From NCBI RefSeq assembly GCF_002936955.1, contig NZ_MPZM01000030.1, positions 1 to 36,276 of the forward strand: DNA of 36,276 bases. Direction: 5' to 3'. Each line of letters begins with the position of its first letter. Position 1 is the first letter of the stretch. The DNA comes from Oceanisphaera arctica (lineage in GTDB: Bacteria; Pseudomonadota; Gammaproteobacteria; Enterobacterales; Aeromonadaceae). The notes beneath the pieces are model-generated. The model did no database searches. It saw nothing but the letters and a program-made list of their open reading frames with translations, and had not been told where the DNA came from. A program made the translations under genes and the position numbers. Shown here one piece after another: positions 16,056-24,906 of this stretch.

Positions 16056-17104
16056 TTGAAGAGCCCCTTGATATCGTTCTGCGCTTTTTGATAGTCATCC
16101 ATCCGTCCAATATCCAGCCAGTAGTCATGGCTGGTATAGATCCCGACTTTTTCTTGCTGAGACATCCGTTGCTCTAATAATGTTGGCAGATCGATTTTGG
16201 TATCAGGTTTTACCGAAGCGACACACTCCGGGCTGAGAACATAAATACCGGTATTGATACGATAGCGGTAGGTGGGTTTTTCTACCATATCCGTGATCAG
16301 TTCATTTTTACTTTCAATGACGCCAAACGGTACCTGATGTTCCAGCTCACGTACACACATAGTGGCATCAAATGTTTGCTGCTCATGGTGTTCCAGCAGA
16401 CGGATAAAGTCGGCCTTGGTCAGAACATCTCCGTTCATCATGATCAAGGGTAACTTGGGTAAATCGGCTGGCAGCAGACCCAGGGCACCACCGGTACCTA
16501 ATGGAGTTTCTTCGTGAACATAGGTAATGGACACATCCCAATCACTGCCATCACCAAAGTAGTCACGGATCTGCTCCGGCATATAGTGGGTGGAGATATA
16601 AAAATGATGGAAGCCCAATGCGACAAATCTATCTATTAAGTGCGCCAACATGGGTTTTTCGCCTACCCGCAGCATGGGCTTAGGGCAGTGATCGGTCAAA
16701 GGCCGCAGACGGGTACCAAAACCACCAGCCATGATGAAAACTGGATTATCCCGTTTCTTTGGCTGTAGGGCATGATGTAAGGTTTCCAAACCCAGTAACA
16801 GGCCCTGTTCGTCGACAATGGGCAATGACAGCAGATCATGTTTATCCATAATCTTGAGCCGCTGCTCACGTGAATCGCTTGCTTTAGCCGTTTTGGGTTT
16901 ACTGTTCATCACCCTGACAACTGGCTCTTCCATATTGCAGTCGACCAGCAGGCCGCGGCGAATATCACCGTCGGTTACGGTCCCCTGTAAACTCCCTTGC
17001 TCATCACAGACCAAGGCGATACGCAGTGCGGCCTGGTCAATAACGCGCATGGTTTCTCGAATTGTAGCACTCGTCGTAAGGACGACACTTTTCCATTCTG
17101 ACAT
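16052..17104 (-). CDS. ptmE: PtmE-like nucleotidyltransferase with CBS domains (legionaminic pathway)
   Basis: The 350-residue protein has an N-terminal pair of CBS motifs (about residues 5-112; VTDGDIRRGLL, LSLPIVDEQGLLLGL). A sugar-1-phosphate nucleotidyltransferase follows, with AGGFGTRLRPLT at 126-137, CPKPMLRVGEKPM, and MMNGDVLTKADF. In Campylobacter the PtmE protein makes GDP-glucosamine, the entry nucleotide sugar of the GDP-linked legionaminic acid route. This protein has the same domain order. It begins 98 bases after the formyltransferase and overlaps legF. Whether the pathway here uses GDP- or UDP-sugars cannot be settled from sequence. Confidence 0.87.
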   Translation of the reverse strand: MSEWKSVVLTTSATIRETMRVIDQAALRIALVCDEQGSLQGTVTDGDIRRGLLVDCNMEEPVVRVMNSKPKTAKASDSREQRLKIMDKHDLLSLPIVDEQGLLLGLETLHHALQPKKRDNPVFIMAGGFGTRLRPLTDHCPKPMLRVGEKPMLAHLIDRFVALGFHHFYISTHYMPEQIRDYFGDGSDWDVSITYVHEETPLGTGGALGLLPADLPKLPLIMMNGDVLTKADFIRLLEHHEQQTFDATMCVRELEHQVPFGVIESKNELITDMVEKPTYRYRINTGIYVLSPECVASVKPDTKIDLPTLLEQRMSQQEKVGIYTSHDYWLDIGRMDDYQKAQNDIKGLFK

Positions 17105-17202
17105 TAAAGAACCTTCATAAATAACTAGACCGCGAGCTATTTTTTTAAAACAGATGTATTCTAATTTAGAAAATTACAAAAAACTGTCAAGAAAACATCT
17201 CT

Positions 17203-18117
17203 TCACCTTCCTTTAAGCCGAGTTCCAATTCCGAACGTCGGCTTTTTTATCTCACCTAACCCTTGTTGTCTAACATCAGCAATTTTAGTTAGTAAAACTG
17301 TACTATCACCAACTTTTATTACTACACCATCATCATTCTTCCCTACCACTTCACCTTCTGTTGCTATATATGATGAGGCAGAGTCAATTAATCGGCACTC
17401 CAAAAGTGCGAGTTCACCATTTGGTCCTTTACATCTAGCCCCAGGCCCTGGTGATGTTATTGCCCTAACAAAATTAAAGAACCTTTGAGCACCCCAAGAA
17501 AAGTCAACTAATTCGTCACCATTTATTCTTCTTCCAAAATAAGTTCCAACTGGATGGATAGATGACTGAACTATTGCACTAACACTAGATGCTTTGATCA
17601 AACTTACTGCATTTAAGAGGAGGCTAGCGCACTCAATAACTGCTTTTTCCAGTAAACTAGCATAATCATCTACATTAGTTATTTCATAAAGCTTCTGTGA
17701 GATAATATCACCCGTATCAATACCTTCATCTACATAATGAACAGTTATACCAAAATGACTTTCGCCATTTATCAAGACCCAATTAAGAGGATTCCTTCCT
17801 CTATAAAATGGCAACGCTCCTGCATGACAATTAATAAACCCATACTTAGGTAAATTAATGATTTCTTTCTTTAATATCTGGTTGAACGACATCGAGACAA
17901 ATAAGTCAGCCTCAGTTTCTTTAGCCCAATCGATAAAGTCTTTCGAGTTCACATCCTCAACAGGGAAGTACGGCACTTTTAACTTTTCAGCCCATTGCTT
18001 TAAAACAGGATCTTGTGTATCAAATCGAGGGACAATGAAAGCTATCTCTACTTCATTTACTAATAACTCTAAAGCCTTATGTGACCAAGGACCATCGGCA
18101 AAGTAACCAACCTTCAT
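17203..18117 (-). CDS. Formyltransferase family protein, probable sugar N-formyltransferase
   Basis: The 304-residue protein is of the methionyl-tRNA / ArnA-type formyltransferase family, which uses 10-formyl-tetrahydrofolate. The catalytic Asn96, His98 and Asp134 are present (FINCHAGALPFYRGRNPLNW; EGIDTGDI), and the C-terminal half resembles a formyltransferase C domain. The start at 18117 (MKVGYFADGP) has GAAGGT nine bases upstream; the track back to 18168 is less likely. Unlike its tightly packed neighbours it has about 100 untranslated bases on each side and is visibly AT-richer, suggesting separate entry. It occupies the place where a LegH-type N-acetyltransferase is expected, and none is seen. 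N-formylation of the amino sugar is therefore likely but inferred. Confidence 0.8.
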   Translation of the reverse strand: MKVGYFADGPWSHKALELLVNEVEIAFIVPRFDTQDPVLKQWAEKLKVPYFPVEDVNSKDFIDWAKETEADLFVSMSFNQILKKEIINLPKYGFINCHAGALPFYRGRNPLNWVLINGESHFGITVHYVDEGIDTGDIISQKLYEITNVDDYASLLEKAVIECASLLLNAVSLIKASSVSAIVQSSIHPVGTYFGRRINGDELVDFSWGAQRFFNFVRAITSPGPGARCKGPNGELALLECRLIDSASSYIATEGEVVGKNDDGVVIKVGDSTVLLTKIADVRQQGLGEIKKPTFGIGTRLKGR

Positions 18118-18228
18118 AAAGCTGACCTTCAATAAACTGAAAAATAAGATTGATGATAAAAACATCAAACATTAAAAACTCTAAATTTCATAACAACCGG
18201 TGATGGCTTCGTGAAAAATTACCGACTA

Positions 18229-19296
18229 CTAAATAATTTGATCTTCTTCATAGTCACAAGAAGCAGCATTTCCTATCATGCTCCAATATTTAATAGGTTC
18301 TATTCCCTCACCTGGCCTTTTAGTTGTTAGGTTGGCCACGCTAAAACACTCACCTTTCTTAATTGGTTTTGCCGCCACAAGGCTCTTCCGCGCGATTGGT
18401 TTGTTTTTTATCTCAGAAAGCTGAGGGCCTTTAATGCCATTTCCCAAAGCTTGTTCCACATCACGAATACCACGTACCATGGCAATCAACTCATCAGGCT
18501 CAAGCGAAGCCTTATGGTCCGGTCCCTCCATGGTTTTGTCTAACGTGAAGTGCTTCTCAATCAGTTGTGCTCCCATGGCGGCTGCGGCCACCGGAATGGT
18601 GATCCCGGCGCTGTGATCCGAATAACCAGGCATCAGCCCAAAGGCGGTAACCATGGTTTGCATCGCTCTCAGGTTGATTTCATTCATGGGTGCCGGATAC
18701 TCGGTGGTGCAATGCAGCAGGGTCACCTTGCTCTTCAAGGCTTCACGACCAGCCTCGCTGGCGTAAGCTTCGGCAAACGCCATTTCACCGGGTACCACAC
18801 CAGTCTCATTAATGAGACCAAACGCGATCACCCCCAACGCAGTTTCTACCTCCGCCAAGGTAGCCATACCGGTCGAGACGATAAGATCGCAGCCGGTTCG
18901 CGCATGCTCCAGTACAAAAGGCGCGTTGGTCAGTTCTCCGGAAGGAATTTTCAGGGTCTTTAACCCAAGATCGTTAACCAGAAAACTCAGGCTTTCGGCA
19001 TCAAACGCCGTAGAAAGAAACTCAATACCTAGTTGCTTACAATATTCTATAAGTTCTTTATGGATATCATGGTCTAGCTCCAGACGGCTGAGCATATCGA
19101 ATTGGGATTCAGCTACTCCGGTGTTACGGGTCTGATACTCCGCCTGCCTGGCTGTTTTAGTGACCAGACTTTTAGCCTTGAAGGTTTGAAACTTGACTAT
19201 ATCAACACCGGCAGCATGGGCCGCGTCCACCAATTTGAACGCCAGCTCGGCACTGCCATTATGGTTAACACCGGCTTCGGCAATGATTTTCACCAT
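18229..19296 (-). CDS. legI: Nonulosonic acid synthase (NeuB/LegI family)
   Basis: The enzyme condenses phosphoenolpyruvate with a 6-deoxy diamino hexose to give the nine-carbon acid. The 355-residue protein has the NeuB barrel (IIAEAGVNHNG at 4-14, VDIVKFQTF, LKIPSGELTN, LLHCTTEYPAP, GYSDHSAG, EKHFTLDKTMEGPDH) and a C-terminal SAF (antifreeze-like) domain starting around RKSLVAAKPIKKGE. All catalytic-region motifs look intact. It lies 2 bases from legG upstream. Choice between NeuB and LegI rests on the neighbouring dehydratase and aminotransferase, which make a legionaminic-type substrate. Confidence 0.93.
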   Translation of the reverse strand: MVKIIAEAGVNHNGSAELAFKLVDAAHAAGVDIVKFQTFKAKSLVTKTARQAEYQTRNTGVAESQFDMLSRLELDHDIHKELIEYCKQLGIEFLSTAFDAESLSFLVNDLGLKTLKIPSGELTNAPFVLEHARTGCDLIVSTGMATLAEVETALGVIAFGLINETGVVPGEMAFAEAYASEAGREALKSKVTLLHCTTEYPAPMNEINLRAMQTMVTAFGLMPGYSDHSAGITIPVAAAAMGAQLIEKHFTLDKTMEGPDHKASLEPDELIAMVRGIRDVEQALGNGIKGPQLSEIKNKPIARKSLVAAKPIKKGECFSVANLTTKRPGEGIEPIKYWSMIGNAASCDYEEDQII

Positions 19297-19298
19297 GA

Positions 19299-20447
19299 TT
19301 AGACTACCTTCTCAATGTCATAAAACGTCTTTATTTCTGATAGGTCAGCTGCCTTGATTATTTTCAGGATTGCTTCGCTGGCATTTCCCTGACCATATGG
19401 ATTAATCACCCGACTATAATCAGCCTCTAGTGCGGTTTCGAGTGCTTCTGTAATGGCATCCGCATCAGGATCACAATTAAGTACACTCGTTGCCGCCAGA
19501 CGGCCACGCTGACGAGCACCAACATTTACAGTCGGTACACCAAAAGAGGGAACTTCGATTATTCCACTGGATGAATTACCCACCACAGCAGCGGCGTGCT
19601 TAACTGCACTTAAATAACGCAGATGACCCAATGAGGGGATCGCTAATACGCGATCAGGGCGTTCCTTGGCATAGGCTTCCAGTAACGGAATTATTTCGCG
19701 CCCACCATCGTCAGCATTTGGGTATGTCAATATCACTTGATGTAAGGGAAATTGATCCAGAGCACTGAGCTGCTGTTCGAATGACGCTTTAGCTGGCTCG
19801 GAAGCCAATGTGACCGGATGGTAAGTGACCAAAAAATAAGGGTGGTTAATAGTAAACTGCAACGAGGCCGATAATTCATCTACCGACATCATGTTGCTGC
19901 GACGCAGGTGGTCGAGACCCACAGCGCCCACATTACTTACTCTATTAGGTGCTTCACCTAGCTGAATGACCCTCTGTCGATGTTCTTGTGTTGAGGTGAA
20001 ATGCAGCAGGCTCAGTTTAGTAATGGCGTGGCGAATAGCGTCATCGTAAGCCCCTTCGGTGATTTCACCACCATGGATATGGGCAATCGGGATCCTCAAG
20101 ATCATGGCCGCCTGAGCGGCGGCCAGCGCCTCAAATCTGTCACCCAGAATCACGATCACATCAGGGTTCATTCGAGATAGAGCATCGGCAAAACCGATAA
20201 CGCCCAGACCTATACTTTTCGCCGTGCCTACCGCTGAATCGGAAGACAGCAGCATCTCCACTTTCTCATCTATTCGAAAGCCATCTGCCTCAATGTTTTG
20301 ATAGGTCATGCCAAATTCGGGGGACAAGTGCATACCCGCGACAAGCAACTGCAGTTCCAGTTCAGGATCGCTTTGAATATCTTTCAGTAGCCAATATAAG
20401 AGACCATACTCGGCGCGAGTGCCGGTAAAAACTGCAATTTTTCGCAT
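19299..20447 (-). CDS. legG: Hydrolysing UDP-sugar 2-epimerase (NeuC/LegG family)
   Basis: The enzyme inverts C2 of a UDP- (or GDP-) amino sugar and releases UDP, giving the free hexose for the synthase. The 382-residue length is usual. Motifs are VFTGTRAEYGLL at the N-terminus, GDRFEALAAAQAA, HIHGGEITEGAYDDAIRHAI and GNSSSGIIEVPSFG, the nucleotide-binding signature of the family. It is packed between legI (2 bases) and legC (1 base) in one transcription unit. Base use matches legI, legC and legB and is richer in GC than the glycosyltransferases. Confidence 0.92.
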   Translation of the reverse strand: MRKIAVFTGTRAEYGLLYWLLKDIQSDPELELQLLVAGMHLSPEFGMTYQNIEADGFRIDEKVEMLLSSDSAVGTAKSIGLGVIGFADALSRMNPDVIVILGDRFEALAAAQAAMILRIPIAHIHGGEITEGAYDDAIRHAITKLSLLHFTSTQEHRQRVIQLGEAPNRVSNVGAVGLDHLRRSNMMSVDELSASLQFTINHPYFLVTYHPVTLASEPAKASFEQQLSALDQFPLHQVILTYPNADDGGREIIPLLEAYAKERPDRVLAIPSLGHLRYLSAVKHAAAVVGNSSSGIIEVPSFGVPTVNVGARQRGRLAATSVLNCDPDADAITEALETALEADYSRVINPYGQGNASEAILKIIKAADLSEIKTFYDIEKVV

Positions 20448-20448
20448 C

Positions 20449-21594
20449 TTAAGCCTCCGTCGGCGAGCTGGGCAGGTTAACCAAGCGAGCTTCGGCCCAT
20501 TCCGAATGGGTCAAGGCTCCCCGCAGAGCATTGGCAAACATCGGTAGTCTGTGCATCAGCTGCCACACGGGCCGGGTCATCACTCCCTTAGCGTTACTAG
20601 TTTCAAGTAGGGCATTGCGGCTTTCAATATCGGGGCAGAGCACGGCGTTGAGCCAGTAATTGGAGTGGGCGTAATCTGGCTCCTTCACAAAGCGAAACTC
20701 GCTCCCCTGAAAGAAAGCATCATAGCGAGCGGCCAGTTTACGTTTGCTCGCCAGCATCTCTTCAAGCAGCTCCATCTGGGCACAGCCCAGCGCGGCATTG
20801 AGGTTAGGCATGCGGTAGTTGAAGCCGGGCTCGTCATGATAGAACTCGTAGGGATGTGGCACCTTGGCCGTAGTAGTCACGTGTTTGGCCCTGGCTCCGT
20901 CTTCCTGATCCCGGCATAGCAGCATACCGCCGCCGCCGGTGGTGATCACCTTATTGCCGTTGAAACTAAGTGCGCCGTAACGTCCCAAGGTACCGGTATG
21001 CTGCCCCTTGTAGTAAGAGCCCAGGCTCTCGGCGGCATCTTCAATCAGGCACAGGTTCCATTGTTCGCAGATGGCCAACAGTTCATCCAGTTTGGCCGGA
21101 TGCCCGAAGGTGTGCATGGGCATCACCGCCTTGATAGCGGCGCCGCTGGCCTTATGGCGACACTGGCCGCTATCGTCCAGCTCGGCATGATCTACCAGCC
21201 AGGCTGCCGTTGCCTCAGGGCACAAGCCAAAGGCGTTGGGTTCAATATCGAGAAACACTGGCTTGGCACCCATATGGTACAGGGCGTTACAAGTGGCCAC
21301 AAAGGTCAACGCCTGGGTAATCACCAGATCCCCGGCCCGAACCCCGGCCAAGTGCAAGGCAGCATGCAGCGCCGCAGTACCATTGACCGTAGCCACCGCC
21401 CGGCCTATACCGGTATAAGCTTGAATCTTCTGCTCGAACTCTTCGACAAACTTACCCACGCTGGAGACAAAGGTGCTATCTATGGTTTGGGTCAGGTAGG
21501 CTTTCTCGTTGCCTGCAAATGTAGGTGCATGCAGCGGGATAAAATCGTCCGTAGCATACATGTCTCTTATTAAATCAATCAGCTGCTGGTTCAC
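20449..21594 (-). CDS. legC: PLP-dependent aminotransferase (LegC, DegT/DnrJ family)
   Basis: The enzyme adds an amino group at C4 of the 4-keto-6-deoxy sugar made by LegB. The 381-residue protein has NGTAALHAALHLAG for phosphate binding, IEDAAESLGS with Asp186, and FNGNKVITTGGGG with Lys215 as the Schiff-base lysine. The region MTRPVWQLMHRLPMF is typical for sugar aminotransferases of this family. It begins 7 bases after legB and ends 1 base before legG. Assignment to the LegC subgroup rests mostly on gene order. Confidence 0.92.
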   Translation of the reverse strand: MNQQLIDLIRDMYATDDFIPLHAPTFAGNEKAYLTQTIDSTFVSSVGKFVEEFEQKIQAYTGIGRAVATVNGTAALHAALHLAGVRAGDLVITQALTFVATCNALYHMGAKPVFLDIEPNAFGLCPEATAAWLVDHAELDDSGQCRHKASGAAIKAVMPMHTFGHPAKLDELLAICEQWNLCLIEDAAESLGSYYKGQHTGTLGRYGALSFNGNKVITTGGGGMLLCRDQEDGARAKHVTTTAKVPHPYEFYHDEPGFNYRMPNLNAALGCAQMELLEEMLASKRKLAARYDAFFQGSEFRFVKEPDYAHSNYWLNAVLCPDIESRNALLETSNAKGVMTRPVWQLMHRLPMFANALRGALTHSEWAEARLVNLPSSPTEA

Positions 21595-21601
21595 CCTGGC
21601 C

Positions 21602-22792
21602 TCACATCTTGCTGTCGAGATATTTTCCGGTCTCTTTATGACCGAAATCGGGGATCATCTTGAAGAAGAGTTCTACTATGGTCTGCTTGTCCCAGACCAA
21701 ATCAGATTTCATGGCGTCAATGCGAGCTTCAAACTCGGCCAACAACACGGAATCAAACTCGGGCTCATTCTTGATGATACCCAGGTTGGTAAATCGCTCC
21801 ATATCCAGCGTCTCCGTCTCGGTGAAGAACTCCTCGAAGTCCTTTTCGCCAGTGGTATCGCTGCCGGTGAACAGACAGGGCCACTTGCCTTGCTCCGGTA
21901 GCGTTTTGGCCAGCTCACGGGCTTCTTCTTCACTGCTGCACAGCACTGGCTCCAAGCCCTTCTGCTTCAGATATTTGACTGCAATATCGGCGAAGGAGAT
22001 AAGATGCAGGTTCTCACTAAGTTTGGGAAAGAAGATGTCGCGGTTTTCCCCGAAAATACAGGACATCAAACACAGCTCGCCCGACTCCTGGGGAGTGACG
22101 AAATAACGCTTGATGTCGTTGGGCGCCACGATAGGCTGACGCTTTTCCAGACGCTGATTGAAACCGTGCAGTAAGGAGCCGTCAGAGAAAGCCACATTGG
22201 CAAAACGGGCAGTGGAGATATTGATATCCAGACTACGACGCATCAGGAACATTTCCATGATCCGCTTGGATGCGCCCATCATGTTGACCGGATTGGCCGC
22301 CTTGTCGGTAGACACACAGAAATATTTCTTCACACCGGCATCAATGGCCTGTTGCAACGTTTTGTCGGTATTGAATACGTTGACATCGATCATTCGCATC
22401 AGGGTGTAAGGATCTTTTTCACTTCGCACGTGCTTGAGAGCGGACAAGTTCAGCACATAGTCGAACTGGCCATCGGCCTTGAAAAAGGCATCATACTCGG
22501 TGGATCCGATATCCAAAGCAAAAGTCTGAAAATCGCCGTTGATGTAGCCAAAAGAGCTTCGAATGTCGCGAACCAGTTCAACCAGGTTATTTTCACTGAT
22601 GTCGACTACGTGCAACTTCTGGGGATTGCGCTTGAAAATTTCTTTAACAACAGCTTGGCCGATGGAGCCGGCGCCGCCGAGAACCAAAAAACGGGAAGAG
22701 CTAACTTTATGTTCAAGCTCGCCCTCATTATTATTAACATCTGTGGAAAACAACTCTTTTTCTCTACCTATTAAACTTAAAACAGAGTTCAT
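21602..22792 (-). CDS. legB: Nucleotide-sugar 4,6-dehydratase (LegB/CapD-like SDR)
   Basis: The 396-residue extended short-chain dehydrogenase is of the CapD/FlaA1 type. NAD binding is shown by VLGGAGSIGQ (residues 37-46). The active site has Thr162-Asp163-Lys164 in STDKAANPVNMMGASKR, with Met172 in place of the usual Tyr and Lys176 conserved, as in PglF/PseB-type dehydratases. It removes water from a GlcNAc nucleotide to give the 4-keto-6-deoxy intermediate. It is the first pathway gene, 15 bases after wzx. The C-terminal about 120 residues (WDKQTIVELFFKMIPDFGHKE) extend beyond the common core, as in longer family members. Confidence 0.88.
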   Translation of the reverse strand: MNSVLSLIGREKELFSTDVNNNEGELEHKVSSSRFLVLGGAGSIGQAVVKEIFKRNPQKLHVVDISENNLVELVRDIRSSFGYINGDFQTFALDIGSTEYDAFFKADGQFDYVLNLSALKHVRSEKDPYTLMRMIDVNVFNTDKTLQQAIDAGVKKYFCVSTDKAANPVNMMGASKRIMEMFLMRRSLDINISTARFANVAFSDGSLLHGFNQRLEKRQPIVAPNDIKRYFVTPQESGELCLMSCIFGENRDIFFPKLSENLHLISFADIAVKYLKQKGLEPVLCSSEEEARELAKTLPEQGKWPCLFTGSDTTGEKDFEEFFTETETLDMERFTNLGIIKNEPEFDSVLLAEFEARIDAMKSDLVWDKQTIVELFFKMIPDFGHKETGKYLDSKM

Positions 22793-22807
22793 AATAAGAC
22801 CTAACTA

Positions 22808-24079
22808 TTAAACAAAACTAAACCAAGGCATAGGGTGACGCTTGTGGGCTATCAGCCATGTTAACATAAAGCGAACACCCATTGATAATGCAAATGCGAT
22901 CGCTGCACCTTGCAGATCAAAATTTCGGACTAATACAATGAGTAAGACTAGATTTAACACTCCAGAGCCCATGGAAGCGACAGAAAGCATCCCTGTTCTT
23001 TTGGAGAAAAATATGTAATTAGTTACCATAAGATACATCCCCTGAAAACCTTGCCCCAAGGCTAACCAACCCACAACTTCTCCTGCTTGAGCATATTCCT
23101 CACCGGCTATGAGCACAACTAGCCAAGGACCAATAAAAAATGCCAACACTACGCCCAACATTATTACTATAAACCACAGGTATGTTAACTTAACTATTCT
23201 TTGTTTATCTTTATATTTATCATTCTTTAGCTTTTCAAACAGCCATGGCACATATGCTTTATTAATCGCATCAAATACAATACCGATAGCGGCAGTTAAC
23301 TGCACTGCCACCATATAAGTCCCTGCTTCAGCAAGGCCTATTTCTTGATTAATTACAAATCGGTCCACTGAGCTTAATAAAAAACCACCTGCAATATGTG
23401 GCACAAGCGGAACACCAAAGCGAAGAATTTCAGCTAAGTAATCTTTTCGCCAAATAAAAATCATTAGCAAACTATCTTTTTTCAACAGCATTAGAGCTAA
23501 AATTACAAATACTAAACTCATGACTATTTGAGCATTGATACGGCCCTCTGCTCCCTTTAGTAGCACTACTACTAAAAATAGTGAAAGCAGCATATTAAAT
23601 AAGCTTTGCGATATTTGTAGCATTCCATATTTAACAGCTTGCTTTTTTACCTGCCACTGTCCTAAACGTAAAGTTATTATTACTGAGCAGGAAGCAACAA
23701 GTACAGCAAACAGAATATAACTAGCTTTCAAAGCCAACCATTCAGACAAGTTAGACTTAAAAATAAAAAATAAAGAAAACACTATTACTGATGAAATTAA
23801 CACTAACTGGATGCAAGATCCAATAAATTCAGCTAGCTCATTCTCACTCAGATTATCGTCATAGTACTTTCTACCTGCCGCACCGACAAAAGTTATTCCA
23901 ACAAAAGCACCTAACGCTCCAAGCAAAGTTTGAAACATAGCTACCTCGCCATACTCTGCAGGACTTAGGTGTCGTGTTAATATTGGCAACATAATGAAAG
24001 GGATAACGGCATTTAAAACATTAGAAAACAGATATATTCCGGCACCGTTAATAAAATTGTTTCCTTTCAAATTACTCAC
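22808..24079 (-). CDS. wzx: Wzx-type flippase (MATE/MOP superfamily)
   Basis: The 423-residue protein has about 12 membrane segments and opens with an N-terminal amphipathic stretch (FINGAGIYLFSNVLNAVIPF, then IMLPILTRHLSPAEYG), the classic Wzx/RfbX signature. It moves the undecaprenyl-diphosphate-linked repeat unit across the inner membrane. Typical charged residues are in FVGAAGRKYYDDN and SSVDRFVIN. It is the first gene of the island operon, downstream of the duplicated ops motif. The DNA is AT-rich compared with the legB-legG block. Confidence 0.9.
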   Translation of the reverse strand: MSNLKGNNFINGAGIYLFSNVLNAVIPFIMLPILTRHLSPAEYGEVAMFQTLLGALGAFVGITFVGAAGRKYYDDNLSENELAEFIGSCIQLVLISSVIVFSLFFIFKSNLSEWLALKASYILFAVLVASCSVIITLRLGQWQVKKQAVKYGMLQISQSLFNMLLSLFLVVVLLKGAEGRINAQIVMSLVFVILALMLLKKDSLLMIFIWRKDYLAEILRFGVPLVPHIAGGFLLSSVDRFVINQEIGLAEAGTYMVAVQLTAAIGIVFDAINKAYVPWLFEKLKNDKYKDKQRIVKLTYLWFIVIMLGVVLAFFIGPWLVVLIAGEEYAQAGEVVGWLALGQGFQGMYLMVTNYIFFSKRTGMLSVASMGSGVLNLVLLIVLVRNFDLQGAAIAFALSMGVRFMLTWLIAHKRHPMPWFSFV

Positions 24080-24234
24080 TTTAGTGACATCTTAAATATC
24101 ATTTGTGCATCTTATTATTAATAGAGTTAAAATTAATATTTATAAATAGATTTTCATAACAAGTGTGTTACTGAGATATTTATTAGAAATTAATTTATTG
24201 ACGAAGCTTTCATCATCTGTCTACAAAGCTGCGC
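24080..24234 (-). other. AT-rich leader directly upstream of wzx
   Basis: I see no gene and no clear hairpin. On the minus strand it is the proximal untranslated leader of the island operon. It is strongly AT-rich, like wzx itself, and ends where the ISAs1 remnant begins. Confidence 0.4.
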
Positions 24235-24294
24235 CAGGGCAAGATTACGAAACCCCCAGGCCTGACAAGACTTTCGAAAGGTAGACGTTATTGC
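24235..24294 (-). mobile_element. ISAs1 3'-end fragment
   Basis: The sequence CAGGGCAAGATTACGAAACC followed by CCCAGGCCTGACAAGACTTT is identical to the 3' terminus of the ISAs1 copy at 11051, and continues GAAAGGTAGACGTTATTG with a few changes. Only about 57 bases survive. It is joined directly to the 56-bp miniature element. Confidence 0.75.
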
Positions 24295-24350
24295 CAGGGC
24301 AAGATTACGAAGAACCGCGCCAAATAAGGGTTTTTCATGATATTGCCCTG
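24295..24350. mobile_element. 56-bp miniature element with ISAs1 ends, right copy
   Basis: Same structure as the element at 6505-6560: CAGGGCAAGATTACGAAGAA, a short CCGCGCCAAATAAGGG centre, and TTTTTCATGATATTGCCCTG. In both places it follows an ISAs1 3'-end remnant in the same orientation. The pair therefore forms direct repeats bracketing the glycan island. Confidence 0.75.
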
Positions 24351-24470
24351 CCCCCACCCTGCCTCCTCCTGGCGACTTTTCCTTGAAGAGAAGCCGCTGT
24401 TATTCTGTGGCGCCGCTGTTTAGGGGGAGGGGCAAGGCGGTGTGTGCCTGATGATTCGGCGCAGTCTGAT

Positions 24471-24493
24471 CCGCCAGCTGAAGCGGCGGCTAC
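24471..24493 (-). repeat. REP hairpin
   Basis: On the minus strand: GTAGCCGCCGCTTCAGCTGG and a matching arm. It has the GTAG head and GCTTCAGC core shared with the tandem units at 24768-24896. Confidence 0.65.
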
Positions 24494-24534
24494 AAAACCA
24501 CAATGCCGCTGTCTGCGGTGTTCCGACAGGTTCT

Positions 24535-24548
24535 GGTACGCTACCGCC
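24535..24548 (-). promoter_or_regulatory. ops (JUMPstart) element, proximal copy
   Basis: The minus strand reads GGCGGTAGCGTACC, containing the full 8-base ops core GGCGGTAG and the GCGT that follows it in known JUMPstart sequences. RfaH, a NusG paralogue, is loaded at ops-paused polymerase and prevents termination in long surface-polysaccharide operons. It is about 455 bases upstream of wzx and in the same direction. It belongs to a duplicated stretch of about 45 bases also present at 24907-24952. Confidence 0.72.
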
Positions 24549-24715
24549 CGTGAAGTGGTTTGGCGTAGCTTCCATTGCCGATACACGAGTTGTAATTAGT
24601 TGCTTCTACAAAACACCAAACGCGAGACTCTAATGTTCATCTGGATGACGGTTTAAAATCGCTGTCGCCCTTATGCTACTTTCCGTGGCTTCCGTGTATT
24701 CCGTGGCGGCCAAGA

Positions 24716-24747
24716 GGGCTTTTGGGCTTTTGGGCTTTTGGGCTTTA
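24716..24747 (+). repeat. 8-bp tandem repeat, four units
   Basis: Four consecutive copies of GGGCTTTT, the last incomplete. It is a short simple-sequence tract in the untranslated leader. No function is evident. Confidence 0.7.
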
Positions 24748-24767
24748 AACATTTTGCTGCGCAATTT

Positions 24768-24896
24768 CGCAGCTGAAGCAGCGACTACAAAAGATAGACC
24801 TATGCGCCTTCGCAGCTGAAGCGGCGGCTACAAAAGATAAACCTATGCGCCTTCGCAGCTGAAGCGGCGGCTACAAAAGATAGGCGTATGCGTCAG
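24768..24896 (-). repeat. 43-bp tandem REP-containing repeat, three units
   Basis: Units start at 24768, 24811 and 24854, exactly 43 bases apart. Each carries CGCAGCTGAAGCGGCGGCTA (the first unit with two changes), then CAAAAGATA and a CCTATGCGCCTT tail. On the minus strand each unit is a GTAG-headed REP. The array lies between the two ops copies, inside the presumed leader RNA. Confidence 0.8.
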
Positions 24897-24906
24897 GCGC
24901 TAAAAA

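Noticed and set aside
24768-24896. Possible CRISPR array (regular 43-base period)
   Set aside because: The whole 43-base unit is repeated with no unique spacers and no cas genes nearby; it is a tandem REP-containing repeat.
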